Assembly (NCBI RefSeq): GCF_000214705.1
Contig: NC_015573.1
Location: 1,573,001 to 1,637,000, forward strand
Source: Desulfofundulus kuznetsovii DSM 6115
GTDB taxonomy: Bacteria; Bacillota; Desulfotomaculia; Desulfotomaculales; Desulfovirgulaceae
Direction: 5' to 3'
DNA: 64,000 bases
The notes under the pieces were generated by a model that saw nothing but the letters and a program-made list of their open reading frames with translations, was not told where the DNA came from and searched no databases. The position numbers and the translations under genes were made by a program. This document shows, in pieces, positions 1 through 8,534 of this stretch. Each line of letters starts with the position of its first letter. The stretch's first letter is position 1.

Positions 1-564
1 CAACGAGCGTTCAGCGTTGCTTTGCAGGTGTTTAGCCAGTTCGGAAATGTCCCTTTGCAGGTGCTTGGTTTCCACCAAGTAGGCATTAAGATAACTGGGA
101 TTTCCGGTGAGCATGTAGCCCCGTAAATCCAGGGCCGTTTTCTCATACCGGATAAGGATACCCTGGACTTTGCTCATGTTTGCTGCTTTATGTTCCATTA
201 AATCGGTATAGGATTCATTGATGGCATTTAGTTGGGCCAGGGACAAAAGGCCCAGGGCCAGGGTAAGCAGCAATACCAGTCCGAAACCCATTAGTAATTT
301 GCCGCGGATTTGTATGCCCTGGCGGTTTGCTCGGCGGTAAAAATCACAGCGGCGGCAAAGGCTTATCTTTTCCGCCGCGGAACTTTGACCTTCTGTGTCA
401 CACAGGGTGTAATCCACCAGCCAACAGTCCCGGCCCCTCTTTTCAATATAAGCCGGGCAAGCTCTTTTCTTTTCCTCGGGGCATCTTTTGTAATCCCAGC
501 AGTTCTGTAAAAATTCTTTGGTTGTTTCTTTTCTTTCCTTTTTCCCTTTCCTTGTTCTTTTCAC
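1..564 (-). CDS. Methyl-accepting chemotaxis protein, N-terminal part, two-CW type (runs off left edge)
   Basis: The visible 188 codons start with a basic stretch, then a cysteine-rich module (CWDYKRC, CPAY, DCW, then C..CRRCDFYRR) like the two-CW domain found before sensory modules in anaerobes. A membrane segment of about 22 residues (LLMGFGLVLLLTLALGLL) and the start of an extracytoplasmic four-helix sensor region follow. A GTG start at 564 is preferred because GGGAGAAGGG precedes it; an in-frame ATG at 582 has no clear ribosome site. The cysteine module lies on the cytoplasmic side of the membrane segment and could bind metal or sense redox, which is inference. The signalling domain is outside the window. 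Confidence 0.8.
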   Translation of the reverse strand, partial: MKRTRKGKKERKETTKEFLQNCWDYKRCPEEKKRACPAYIEKRGRDCWLVDYTLCDTEGQSSAAEKISLCRRCDFYRRANRQGIQIRGKLLMGFGLVLLLTLALGLLSLAQLNAINESYTDLMEHKAANMSKVQGILIRYEKTALDLRGYMLTGNPSYLNAYLVETKHLQRDISELAKHLQSNAERSL

Positions 565-620
565 TTTTTTCCCTTCTCCCATGGTAATATGAGCGGCTCT
601 TAAGGCAAACTCACAATCAC

Positions 621-1574
621 CTAAACGACCAGTTCATCGGCCAGTTTTTTCAGTTGCCCGGCTACTGCAGCCAGTTCGTTTACAGAAGCGTTAATTTCCT
701 GAGACGAGGCAGCCTGCTGTTGGGCTGCAGCAGACATCTGTTCAATTGAGTTAGTCAGGTTTATAATGGATTGCTGTACGTCATGCAAGGTCTGCATGAT
801 TTCTTTAACTGAACGTTGGGTATCCTGGGATAGTTTGCGTATTTCCCCGGCTACCACATTGAAACCCCGTCCGGCGTCACCCACCCGGGCCGCCTCAATG
901 GCCGCGTTCAAACCCAACAAGTGAGTCTGTTCGGCGATTTCCTCGATGAGGGCGACAATGCCGTCGGTTTTCTTAATTTCATTCCTGATCTTCTGGGCGT
1001 TGTTGTTCAGGTTTTCCGTGGTTGCCGCCAGTTCTTCAGAGGTGGCGGAAAGGTTGGAGGTGGCCATGGCAATGGTGTTGATCTGGTTATCCATTTCCTC
1101 CGACAATGCGATTAGATTTTCCTGGCGGGTAATGGGGGTGGTCATGCCCAGAGTACCGACTATTTTACCCGTCTTAGTGTCGGTAATGGGATAAGAAATA
1201 CCGATATATGGTATGCCGTAGACCTCTTTTCCCACCCGTCTGGCTTGTCTTTGGCCGGTGCGCAGGGCCAGGGCCGTCACGCTGCCTTCTTTGACAATGT
1301 CCCCCGCTTTTAGGGAAAGACCTACACGTCCCGGGTCGCAATAAATGTACCGTTCCAGGTCCGAAAGGTATATACCCGCTTCTTCACCCAGCAGCCCCTT
1401 GATAAAAGGAGCCAGCTCTAGGGCACAGTTCAGGAGGTCACATTCTGCTTGTTCTGGCTGGTCAACAGCCTTTGTCTCTTGGGGGTCCGGAGGTGATTCT
1501 TCCGGTAGTACAGCAGGAGCTGATGCTATTTTTTTCTGGCATGCTATTTTACTTTTGAATCGAGGCAGGATCAC
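621..1574 (-). CDS. Soluble methyl-accepting chemotaxis protein
   Basis: Cytoplasmic chemoreceptor without membrane segments. The N-terminal 150 residues form a PAS/GAF-like sensor region (around [11 protein letters not shown] and [12 protein letters not shown]). The C-terminal coiled coil carries the receptor hairpin tip ([20 protein letters not shown], then [15 protein letters not shown]) that contacts CheA and CheW. The coil is short, so few methylation heptads are present. I chose GTG at 1574 because GGGGAG sits 8 bases upstream; the longer ATG at 1604 lacks a ribosome site. It lies directly upstream of the truncated two-CW receptor on the same strand, probably as one transcript. Ligand unknown. 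Confidence 0.85.
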   Translation of the reverse strand: MILPRFKSKIACQKKIASAPAVLPEESPPDPQETKAVDQPEQAECDLLNCALELAPFIKGLLGEEAGIYLSDLERYIYCDPGRVGLSLKAGDIVKEGSVTALALRTGQRQARRVGKEVYGIPYIGISYPITDTKTGKIVGTLGMTTPITRQENLIALSEEMDNQINTIAMATSNLSATSEELAATTENLNNNAQKIRNEIKKTDGIVALIEEIAEQTHLLGLNAAIEAARVGDAGRGFNVVAGEIRKLSQDTQRSVKEIMQTLHDVQQSIINLTNSIEQMSAAAQQQAASSQEINASVNELAAVAGQLKKLADELVV

Positions 1575-1749
1575 AAATGGCACTCCCCTTCCTTTTCCCT
1601 GCATTTTTTTGTCAGCACAATTAGAAGACCTCAGGGGTTATTTCGGCAAGTTTTAGAGAAAAATTGAGGGTAAGGTGGCGAACACAGATAACTAACGCAG
1701 ATAGCTTATGTAGAAAAAAGGCGTATGTTTATGGATATGTGGTATGCAG

Positions 1750-1789
1750 AAAAAAGCCGCAAGGGAGCAGTATCCAACTTCCCTGCGGC
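1750..1789 (-). terminator. Intrinsic terminator
   Basis: On the minus strand a 10-bp stem (GCCGCAGGGA with TCCCTTGCGGC) is followed by six T. It lies outside the element, downstream of attL in the minus direction, and may be a back-up terminator for the original tRNA-Pro transcript. Confidence 0.65.
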
Positions 1790-1824
1790 GATCAATCCAT
1801 TCGGACCTCCGCCCGGCCCTACTG

Positions 1825-1872
1825 AAAATTAAAAGCCCACAAAGCCTCCCTTATGCGGCCTTGCGGGCTTTC
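1825..1872 (-). terminator. Original tRNA-Pro terminator, now separated from its gene
   Basis: A stem of about 15 pairs (AAAGCCCGCAAGGCC with GGCTTTGTGGGCTTT, counting G-U pairs) ends in TTTTAATTTT on the minus strand. It begins within a few bases of the left att repeat. In the uninterrupted chromosome it would directly follow the tRNA-Pro gene. Confidence 0.7.
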
Positions 1873-1873
1873 C

Positions 1874-1898
1874 TCTGGTCGGAGCGACACGACTCGAA
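1874..1898. repeat. attL: 25-bp direct repeat, copy of the tRNA-Pro 3' end
   Basis: The 25 bases starting TCTGGTCGGAGCGACACG are identical to 46540-46564, which form the 3' end of the intact tRNA-Pro gene. The flanking bases differ on both sides. The integrase gene begins 29 bp away. This is the usual signature of site-specific integration into a tRNA gene, so the element spans 1874 to about 46540. Confidence 0.93.
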
Positions 1899-1927
1899 TC
1901 AATAAACCCACCCTGAAAACCTTAATT

Positions 1928-3040
1928 TTACCGGTTTTTTTGGTTTTGGTCTGCCGATTGGTCTGCCTCTGCTAAAAGGTCGGCCACGCTGCCGCCCTTG
2001 CGCACCGCATGGGCGTATACCGCCGCCGTGGTCGCCGGGCTGCTGTGCCCCAAAAAAGCTGCCACCACCGGGAAAGAATATCCAGCGTCCAGCAGGAGAG
2101 AACCGGCTGTGTGTCGAAGATCATGGATGCGGATGTGCGGCAGGTGTGCCTTTTCTAAAGCCCTGTTTAAGGTTTTCCTTATCGCGCCCTCCTTGACCGG
2201 CCTGCCGTCCGGCGAAGCGAACACCAGGTCACTTCGCTTTCCCGCCAGCGACCGGACTTTGCCGCTGTTTTTCTTGTGCATCTTCAATAGCGCAATTGTT
2301 TCCGCGTCCAGCTTTAGCGTGCGCTCGCTGCTGCTGGTTTTTGTTTCTTTCAGCGTCCTGTAGCGGACATCTGCCGCCCTCTTTACGGTCAGCGTCCCTT
2401 TTTCAAAGTCGATGTCCTGCCACTTCAGCCCCAGGACTTCTCCTAACCTCATCCCGGTCAGGGCCAGCAGCCGTATCACCAGGTAATACTTATAGCCTTT
2501 GGCGGCATCCAGAACAGCCTGCAATTCCTGGCGCGTCAAAACCCTTCTCTCCTGTCTCGGAGATCTCGGCACGCGGAGTCCGGCTGTCGGGTCTGAAGCG
2601 AGCAGGCCCCATGCCACCGCCTGCCGCATGGCTGTTCGCAGCGTGTTGTAGAGGTCCTTCAACGTCCTGGGCTTCAGCGCACCGTGCAGGCCAGCAAGCG
2701 CTTCCTGTAAATCGAATGCTGTCAGGTTATACATGGGCAGTCTGTCCAGGACTTCCCGGAGCCGACGGATTCGCCAGGAGTATGTTTCATACGTCCGTTC
2801 AGAAACCGTGTTTTTGATCCGTGCCAGCCAGGTGTCGAGATACTGCCCAACGGTCATGGACAGTTTCGCCGGGCCTGTGCGCTTTTTTAATTCGGCCTCC
2901 AGCTCGGCGGCCCGCTGCCGCGCCTGCGCCGGTGTGCCGTTGAAGGATTCCCGGTGGTAAATCCTCTTACCTTTCGCGTCCCTCCCCAGGTAAATTGAGA
3001 TGAGATATTTGTTCGGGCCTTTTCTTCTCAGCTGCGCCAT
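1928..3040 (-). CDS. int: Tyrosine recombinase, integrase of the element
   Basis: Integrase of 370 residues. An N-terminal AP2-like arm-binding domain (residues 1-40) is followed by a SAM-like core-binding domain (about 62-155) and the catalytic domain. The active-site set is visible: R198 (TGMRLGE), K234, H306 and R309 (HDLRH), H332 (LGHSS) and nucleophile Y342. It should join the attP and attB forms of the tRNA-Pro 3' end and, with the excisionase upstream, excise the element. The start is supported by GGGAGGCGATTTT. A terminator-like hairpin lies just before this ribosome site, between the excisionase and integrase genes. Its last 40 bp contain two GGTCTGCC repeats that may be arm sites. 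Confidence 0.95.
   Translation of the reverse strand: MAQLRRKGPNKYLISIYLGRDAKGKRIYHRESFNGTPAQARQRAAELEAELKKRTGPAKLSMTVGQYLDTWLARIKNTVSERTYETYSWRIRRLREVLDRLPMYNLTAFDLQEALAGLHGALKPRTLKDLYNTLRTAMRQAVAWGLLASDPTAGLRVPRSPRQERRVLTRQELQAVLDAAKGYKYYLVIRLLALTGMRLGEVLGLKWQDIDFEKGTLTVKRAADVRYRTLKETKTSSSERTLKLDAETIALLKMHKKNSGKVRSLAGKRSDLVFASPDGRPVKEGAIRKTLNRALEKAHLPHIRIHDLRHTAGSLLLDAGYSFPVVAAFLGHSSPATTAAVYAHAVRKGGSVADLLAEADQSADQNQKNR
1948..1967 (+). repeat. Left putative integrase arm sites (GGTCTGCC x2)
   Basis: GGTCTGCC occurs at 1948-1955 and 1960-1967, 12 bp apart, inside the 3' end of int and about 50 bp from the att core. The same octamer, one base varied in some copies, recurs at the right end of the element with 11-12 bp spacing. 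Confidence 0.5.
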
Positions 3041-3078
3041 AAAATCGCCTCCCTAAAAAGAAAAGGCCGGGCAAAGGC

Positions 3079-3270
3079 TTATTTCGCCTCTGTCCGGCTG
3101 AAATCCTTCAGGGATTCGAGATAAGCGGCCACTGCCTCTTCACTGATCCGTATCCGGCGTTCCGACAGCTTCAACGCCTCCAGCCTGCCGGTGTAGATCA
3201 GTTCGTACACGAAACCTTTTTTCACCCGCAGGATTTTTGCTACTTCGGGCACGGTGTAGAGCTGCCGCAT
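3079..3270 (-). CDS. xis: Excisionase-family DNA-binding protein
   Basis: A 63-residue protein made almost entirely of a MerR/excisionase-type winged helix (LYTVPEVAKILRVKKGFVYELI, then GRLEALKLSERRIRISEEAVAAYL). Such proteins bend attachment-site DNA and bias the integrase toward excision. The ATG at 3270 has GGGAGGAGGTGATT about 8 bases upstream. It is the first gene before int and shares its direction; a hairpin with a T tract separates them. A perfect inverted repeat at 3337-3360 lies upstream and may be the operator controlling excision. Confidence 0.9.
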   Translation of the reverse strand: MRQLYTVPEVAKILRVKKGFVYELIYTGRLEALKLSERRIRISEEAVAAYLESLKDFSRTEAK

Positions 3271-3336
3271 GGACCAAATCACCTCCTCCCACAAAATAAA
3301 AAGCCGGGCGTTTATAGCCCGGTCCCAATCAGCCAA

Positions 3337-3379
3337 AATGTATTCCCTGGGGAATACATTCCGTCAAAGCCTGTATTCC
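3337..3379. promoter_or_regulatory. Operator-like inverted repeat upstream of xis-int
   Basis: 3337-3360 is a perfect palindrome with 10-bp arms (AATGTATTCC, loop CTGG, GGAATACATT). A further half site TGTATTCC starts at 3372, 33 bp from the first, so on the same face of the helix. Position and spacing suggest a repressor site for the excision operon. The repressor is not identified. Confidence 0.55.
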
Positions 3380-3401
3380 TGCCGGTATCTGTTTACCGAA
3401 G

Positions 3402-3415
3402 TGCAAAATTTTGCA
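3402..3415. promoter_or_regulatory. 14-bp palindrome TGCAAAATTTTGCA, copy 1
   Basis: Perfect palindrome in the region upstream of xis. An identical 14-mer is at 9769-9782, upstream of the second recombinase. It may be a shared regulatory site; alternatively it is chance in AT-rich DNA. Confidence 0.35.
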
Positions 3416-3481
3416 GCTCGGGCATTTTACAGCCCGACCCCGGCAATAATAGGTCCCGGAAAATTTTCCGGGACCTGCTGC

Positions 3482-3778
3482 TTACTCCACCCTCCCCAGG
3501 ACCACCGTGCCCCACCGCCCGCAGTCGGCAAGTTTTCCGCCACACCAGGGGCACCTGGTCGGAGGAGCGGCAGTCTGCCACACGTCCACCCAGATGGCCC
3601 TGCCGCATTCCCGGCACCTGTATTCACTGCACTCAGCCGCCTTCCGCTTCGGCATGTCGAAATTCCGGATCAGCCCAACCACGAAAGCGTTCATGCTCTT
3701 GCCTTCCCGCCCGGCCAGCTCCTTCAGCCGCCGGTACTCGAATTCTTCCAGGTACAGCATCACTTTCCTGTCCCGCAT
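3482..3778 (-). CDS. Ribbon-helix-helix-like protein with C-terminal zinc ribbon
   Basis: A 98-residue protein. Residues 7-40 (VMLYLEEFEYRRLKELAGRE and following) look like a ribbon-helix-helix DNA-binding unit. Residues 55-84 contain CRECGR and CPWCGG, a four-cysteine zinc ribbon. An internal ATG at 3760 has a better ribosome site (AGGAAAGTG) and is an alternative start. Directly upstream is a TACTAGT dyad that recurs at two other places in the element, so autoregulation by this protein is plausible. I do not recognise a named family. Confidence 0.7.
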   Translation of the reverse strand: MRDRKVMLYLEEFEYRRLKELAGREGKSMNAFVVGLIRNFDMPKRKAAECSEYRCRECGRAIWVDVWQTAAPPTRCPWCGGKLADCGRWGTVVLGRVE

Positions 3779-3796
3779 ACTCCAGAGACACCCCTG

Positions 3797-3818
3797 TACT
3801 AGTACATTACACTAGTAT
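3797..3818. promoter_or_regulatory. CTAG dyad operator, copy 1
   Basis: Two CTAG centres (3799 and 3812) exactly 13 bp apart within TACTAGT-N8-CTAGTA. The same arrangement occurs at 9555-9576 and 25001-25022. Each copy lies upstream of an element gene. Confidence 0.5.
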
Positions 3819-4053
3819 TATACCGGGGTGCGGGCAGGGCAAACTGCCGGTGTCGGCAGGTGTGAAAAAGTGTCATCCGGTGGTCAGCTTTACGCGCGCG
3901 GTCACGTCACCTCCCTGAAAAAAAGCGAGAGGCACGGGGGTGAAACCGTGCCTTTTGGGAGGACGTGTTATGCTTCGCTGCCAGGTGCGCCGGGGCTAAA
4001 GCCCTGTGCTCAAGGAGATTTGGGCGCATGCTTTAGCCCCAGCACAATCTGAG
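3819..4053. other. Non-coding stretch with a long inverted repeat
   Basis: No convincing gene. GGGGCTAAAGC (3993-4003) and GCTTTAGCCCC (4030-4040) are inverted copies about 27 bp apart. A second hairpin, GGCACGG with CCGTGCC, lies at 3932-3953. Confidence 0.5.
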
Positions 4054-4221
4054 CTATCCCTTCTTTCTTGTCAGCAAGTACATTATTACGGAGCTAAAAA
4101 TCCATACCCCCGCGGATGACAGGGCACCCAGGGGGTCTTTCTTAAACAGTAGCCAGCTTATCCCGATGCCAAAGGCTCCACCAAAAGCAAAACCTAAAAA
4201 CCACTTCTTGCCCAGAATAAT
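4054..4221 (-). CDS. Possible small membrane protein with non-standard start
   Basis: This frame encodes about 55 residues with two hydrophobic stretches (WFLGFAFGGAFGIGISWLLF and SSAGVWIFSSVIMYLL) and a basic tail (TRKKG). No ATG, GTG or TTG is in frame before the upstream stop; an ATT at 4221 follows GGGGGAAGGGG. It could be a real small membrane protein with a rare start, or a remnant that lost its start. Confidence 0.3.
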   Translation of the reverse strand: MILGKKWFLGFAFGGAFGIGISWLLFKKDPLGALSSAGVWIFSSVIMYLLTRKKG

Positions 4222-4254
4222 CCGTCCCCTTCCCCCAGGTTCAACAGGTGTTTG

Positions 4255-4522
4255 TTACACTTCGTCTCTTTCCAGCACCTTCTCTATGTCGGCCATCTTC
4301 GGCCTAGTGTAGACCATCACCGTGTCCAGCCGGGAGTGCCCCAGGACGGCGGCCACCGTCACCAGGTCTGCCTCGGCCCGGCGTACTGCACGGCCAGGAG
4401 CTTCCCGTCTTTGCGTAGTCGGCCATGTGGGAGAGACTGGCTTGCCGGGCGGCGTTTTCCACGTGGGGGTTGTCGGTGAGAAGAGTGTAGCGGGATTCGG
4501 ATAGGCGCCAGGTATGGACCAT
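4255..4522 (-). pseudogene. Tyrosine recombinase remnant
   Basis: The last 35 or so residues are a recombinase C-terminus (VTVAAVLGHSRLDTVMVYTR) with the GH box and catalytic tyrosine. The frame shifts around 4385, and the preceding frame (starting MVHTWRLSESRYTLL) does not continue into it. The arginine and HxxR boxes are absent, so this is a decayed fragment. It marks the left side of the AT-rich VWA/PP2C/kinase cassette, which has an intact recombinase on its other side. Confidence 0.65.
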
Positions 4523-5017
4523 TGAAGACCAGCTCCTTTCGGGAAAAATTTTTGCTCCTGAAAAAAGAAAAACCTGGCGGTTTTTTGCCCGGTAAAAAAT
4601 CCAGGTTTTTTAAAGCGGGGAAAAGCTCAATTTCAGCTTCAAAAACCGCCGTTTTTTACCAGCCCGTTTTCCGGTTTCCCAACAAAAGCCCGGTCCCCAG
4701 GCCCACCCAGCTCCCGGCAAACGGAAGCACCCAGGCCCACGCCAGGCGGGTTCTAAGCCCGCGAACCAAGCGGCTACAAGGGCTAGGTAGTAAGAAACAC
4801 TAGATATTTTGGGGTTATTCCCCTGCGTGCGCAATCTTTATCCCTATTTTTTATTTGCTTTCCGCAGCGTAATGTTGTAGGATGAGTATACACAGCTGTT
4901 CCCCCCCCTATGGTAGATTTGGCCATCATCATTATAAGGGGAGTAGTGTGTGTACTCATCCACCTGGGGCAAACCTAGGTGGTTGTTTCATTTCCCAGTT
5001 AATCCCAATGTGTCAAC
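4523..5017. other. Intergenic region without a supported gene
   Basis: Nearly 500 bp. It holds a hairpin of the AAAAACCTGG...CCAGGTTTTT type near 4565-4610 and a widely spaced inverted repeat (GGATGAGTATACAC near 4880, GTGTGTACTCATCC near 4948). I see no coding frame that looks real. Confidence 0.5.
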
Positions 5018-6943
5018 CTATATCCAACTTAACATAGCTTGAGCCTGGGCTAATTCTTGTTGACATTTTTCGACTTCAACTAATAACGCTTGTCTTTTTG
5101 CATGAATCTGCTGGGCAATTCGTTCGAGTTCAGTAGCGCCGTTCAAGAGTAGCTGTTCTAAACGGTGTTTTTCCATCTCTATTTCTCTATCTATTTCTGC
5201 TAAGTCTGTTGGATCTAGAGCACGCGTAGGATCGAAAACAAATCTTTTCTCTATTTCCTGCCGCCATTTTACAAGATTGTGGATTAAAACTGGACCGAAA
5301 CCGGGAATGTTTTTGAGAGCTCTGTAATCAATATCAGCTGCGGTTTCGATTCCGTATGACCGTAAGACCGCCTTACGTGTCGGACCTATTTTATCAATTT
5401 TAGCGTCAACCAATCTATGCAAGTCAAGAAATCTTTTTAATTGACGTTCCATTTTTTTACCTTCCAGTTCTTTTATTTTTTTGTGACGTAGGTTTGGCAT
5501 ATCTTTATATTTTTGCTTTGCTTCAAAAAGAAGAGTCAATTTATTTTTAAACTCTTCTTCACCAACTTCCCGATGCCATCGTTCTTGTAATTGTGACATT
5601 CGTTCTTTAGCTTGTTGATATGCTTTCTTTGCCTCCTGGTAAGCGGACTTCGTTCCAAACCTGGCAATAAAAGTGGCAACAAGAATTGTGATTACAACTA
5701 CCCATAAACTACCACTACCCCTTAATGCTAAGAAACATTGACTGAGAATGCCTATTATAGCCACAACAGCAGCTATACGCTTGCGCTTCTTAAGTATACT
5801 TCCTTGCTGAAAAACATGAGAATTTGGTGGGATCTTTATGTTTGATTTCGGAAATGGGGGCGCTGGACCAGGACTAGGTACTCTTTCAATAGCTGCCCAC
5901 ACCGCTTCTAGATTAAAACTACTGGTGCCAATACTTGTAATTACAAAATTATAAAGCCTAACCTTTGTCTCTCTTTCTATGATACACCATGGGCATTGTG
6001 TCAGTGCTTTAAAATAATGATGACCGTTATGTAATGAACAAACTTTAACTTGTTGTAATAAATCATTCAGGTTTTTAACCCATTCTCGTGCTGATGGGCG
6101 TCCACCTTCCCTGGTTCCTGAGGGGGAAAAAGCACGCTCAAATAATTCTGCCACTCCTGGCGAAACTGCGGATAAAGAAAGTGTACCCGGAGGTTGCCTG
6201 ATTTGTTTATCTTTTAAGCTACTATAGGCAAATCGAAAATTTTGAATATTTTGTTCTAAAGTTGGTGCATCTCCTCGTCCTAAATACTGACCAGAGAAAG
6301 GATGCCGACCCATGAATAACAACTGAAAGATTAAAACGGCTAGGCCAAAATTATCATGATTAATTGTGCGTACCACTGAATTTAACGAAACTCCGTGCAA
6401 TTCAGGCGGCAAATAGGTAGAAACAGCTACCCGGCATAAATAATAGCGACCGTTAGCTTTAACCTGAAAACTATCACAGTCAATTAATTTTACTATAGCT
6501 TGTTCCGTAACCCGAATATTAAGGTCATTAACATCGCCGATAACGTAACCATTTTCATGAATAAGGGCAAAAGCACGCGCGAGATTAGTGGCGGTATGAA
6601 TCAAGAAGGGCCATGTTGCCTTAGGAAACTCAACCAAACGTGACTTAGGGCCAAAAAGCAGATGGATAGACTTACCATCTGCTTTAGGCATTAAAAAGCC
6701 TACTGTTTGCCCATTGGGTGAATTGTGTAATGTGTCAACTGGCCAAGCTGTCCATCGGAGCAATTTATTATTGCTATTTTTTACCATAAAAGAAATTTTT
6801 TCTATTTTTTCTTTTTCTACTGTATGATAAATTTTGGCTACCAAATCAGGTCGCTCTGGTAGAGAAAAAACGCTACCTTCTCCACCACGGCCTATAATAG
6901 CGCCTAACTTGACTGGTTGTCCACGGCTATCGTAAACTAACAT
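5018..6943 (-). CDS. yegI: Membrane protein kinase with helix-hairpin-helix domain (YegI / TerY-P triad kinase)
   Basis: A 641-residue protein. The kinase domain spans about 10-300: glycine loop (GRGGEGSVF, 19-27), lysine K37, catalytic loop GDVNDLN (D137, N142) and metal motif DCD (155-157) in place of DFG. A short Cys/His cluster (CSLHNGHHYF...CPWC) follows, then two hydrophobic segments around 395-435, a charged coiled coil and a C-terminal helix-hairpin-helix (KNIPGFGPVLIHNLVKW). This order matches E. coli YegI and the kinase of TerY-phosphatase-kinase triads. The start overlaps the phosphatase stop (ATGTTAG). The operon is clearly AT-richer than its surroundings, which suggests separate acquisition. 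Confidence 0.88.
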   Translation of the reverse strand: MLVYDSRGQPVKLGAIIGRGGEGSVFSLPERPDLVAKIYHTVEKEKIEKISFMVKNSNNKLLRWTAWPVDTLHNSPNGQTVGFLMPKADGKSIHLLFGPKSRLVEFPKATWPFLIHTATNLARAFALIHENGYVIGDVNDLNIRVTEQAIVKLIDCDSFQVKANGRYYLCRVAVSTYLPPELHGVSLNSVVRTINHDNFGLAVLIFQLLFMGRHPFSGQYLGRGDAPTLEQNIQNFRFAYSSLKDKQIRQPPGTLSLSAVSPGVAELFERAFSPSGTREGGRPSAREWVKNLNDLLQQVKVCSLHNGHHYFKALTQCPWCIIERETKVRLYNFVITSIGTSSFNLEAVWAAIERVPSPGPAPPFPKSNIKIPPNSHVFQQGSILKKRKRIAAVVAIIGILSQCFLALRGSGSLWVVVITILVATFIARFGTKSAYQEAKKAYQQAKERMSQLQERWHREVGEEEFKNKLTLLFEAKQKYKDMPNLRHKKIKELEGKKMERQLKRFLDLHRLVDAKIDKIGPTRKAVLRSYGIETAADIDYRALKNIPGFGPVLIHNLVKWRQEIEKRFVFDPTRALDPTDLAEIDREIEMEKHRLEQLLLNGATELERIAQQIHAKRQALLVEVEKCQQELAQAQAMLSWI

Positions 6944-7728
6944 TTGGTTAATCGCCTCGTTGCCAATATTAGTGTTTTATCATCGTCTGTTCGTTCATTT
7001 ACCCGAGGTGAATTAAGAAAATTAATTAGAGAAACAGTAAGTTTTTCTAATGATTCATTAGATGCAGTCCTTAATGGAGAAAAAAGGGTACGAAAAAATG
7101 GGTTATGTACCGTCCTACTTTGATAATGGAGAGCTAAATTTTCTAATCCGTCAGTTAATATTGCAACTTCATCAATATAAAAAGTTGCGACATCAAACTG
7201 GAGAATCTTTTCTGCATCCAAGTCGGTAGCAAAATACGTACAATTAACATATTCCCCTCTTTGTGGCCAAAATACCCAGCCGTATTCATCGGGATCTTGT
7301 GGTCGGGAAGTTACAATAGTTCCGTCTCCAATTTGAAAAAATATACTCCTACTGTTACCTATAATTGCTCCTAACAAAGTACAAGCAAAATCTCGTAACA
7401 TAAGACCCATCTCTTGAGCTAAATATTCTATTTCTTTCTGAAAGCTTTGCAACCAATGTATTACTGTTTTTCTTTCGATGTCTTCTATCCGACCTCCTTG
7501 CTCAAAATAGGTAGTAATTTCATTTAAGAAAATGGAACAGAGTCGTGTCGCTCCTGTAGCAGCTTCCCGGGCACTACCTGCTCCATCAGAAGCAATAACC
7601 ACTAATAAAGATTCATCATCATGCGGAATTATTTTGTAAACGCTGGCATCTTGACAACCAACTCCGGTACGGATATGTGCCGTTCCAGCTACCGAAGCAT
7701 GAATACACCGCCATTGGCTACCGATCAT
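6937..7728 (-). CDS. yegK: PP2C-family protein phosphatase (YegK-like)
   Basis: A 263-residue metal-dependent Ser/Thr phosphatase. PP2C motifs are visible: CQDAS near the N-terminus, [14 protein letters not shown] (first metal aspartate), GDGTIVTS and AILTDGLE in the second half. It is expected to reverse phosphorylation by the adjacent kinase. ATG at 7728 overlaps the VWA gene stop (ATGA) and is preferred to the longer frame. It is the middle gene of the VWA-phosphatase-kinase operon. Confidence 0.88.
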   Translation of the reverse strand: MIGSQWRCIHASVAGTAHIRTGVGCQDASVYKIIPHDDESLLVVIASDGAGSAREAATGATRLCSIFLNEITTYFEQGGRIEDIERKTVIHWLQSFQKEIEYLAQEMGLMLRDFACTLLGAIIGNSRSIFFQIGDGTIVTSRPQDPDEYGWVFWPQRGEYVNCTYFATDLDAEKILQFDVATFYIDEVAILTDGLENLALHYQSRTVHNPFFRTLFSPLRTASNESLEKLTVSLINFLNSPRVNERTDDDKTLILATRRLTKC

Positions 7729-8414
7729 TCTATGACAGCCCACCCGTCTGGACCAGTTGGATTTTGAAGTGGAACACGATCTCCCGGTTGTGAGCGAGAT
7801 ACAGTACTTAGAGAGTTGGACAACCAGGAAAACAAATCCCGGAAACGGAGTCCAATTAACTTAAGCGGTTCGCGGACAGCAATTTGTCGTAAGATTTCCA
7901 TATTAGCCCCTTCTACACCGACAGCAAAAAACATAAACGCCTTTGATGTTTCGCCCTCCCTTACTAGACTGGCTGCTCTCTGCCAGGAATCGGTGGGGGC
8001 ACCATCTGTAATCATAAATATCCACGGACGGTAATAAGAAATACCATTTTGTTTATAGATGTTTTTCCGTTGGTTAATAAGTTCAATACCCCTTTCAATA
8101 GCTGCTCCCATTGGCGTATCTCCGTATGCTTGAAGTTTTGGGGGATTAAATTTATCGCAGGTTTGGAAGTCAGCTTCTATTCGCACTGGACCAAAGCTAA
8201 TTATTGCTACTTCTACAGTTTTAACTGCTTTTTCATCGGCCATTAACTCATCTTTAAACGTAATTATTCCGTTGTTCAGCTCTTCAATGGGTCGGCCAGC
8301 CATAGAGCCAGATGTGTCAAGCAATAATAAACAAGGGCAACGTGGTGCTGGGTTCTCTGCAAATTCAACAGCTGAAAAGGGTATCTGATTCATTTCATCA
8401 AAGTACTCTCTCAT
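7725..8414 (-). CDS. yegL: VWA-domain protein, TerY/YegL-like
   Basis: A 229-residue protein that is essentially one von Willebrand A domain. The metal site is intact: DTSGSM at 33-38, the threonine in GDTPMGAA and aspartate in ITDGAPTD. TerY-type VWA proteins pair with a PP2C phosphatase and a kinase in a phosphorylation-signalling triad linked to stress and tellurite-resistance systems. ATG at 8414 has GGAAGGGGAAGAACC upstream. First gene of the three-gene operon; no other ter genes are nearby. Confidence 0.88.
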   Translation of the reverse strand: MREYFDEMNQIPFSAVEFAENPAPRCPCLLLLDTSGSMAGRPIEELNNGIITFKDELMADEKAVKTVEVAIISFGPVRIEADFQTCDKFNPPKLQAYGDTPMGAAIERGIELINQRKNIYKQNGISYYRPWIFMITDGAPTDSWQRAASLVREGETSKAFMFFAVGVEGANMEILRQIAVREPLKLIGLRFRDLFSWLSNSLSTVSRSQPGDRVPLQNPTGPDGWAVIE

Positions 8415-8534
8415 GGTTCTTCCCCTTCCTGCTTGATTTATTAAATAAGTTGTCAAAGATGGCTCTGGTATCGGCTTCACTTAATTGCTTCATAGCTAAT
8501 CACTGGAATAAAGATATATATTTCCGTTCTGATT

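Noticed and set aside
621-1604. Several long plus-strand frames opposite the chemoreceptor and most other large genes
   Set aside because: Shadows produced by codon bias of high-GC genes on the other strand.
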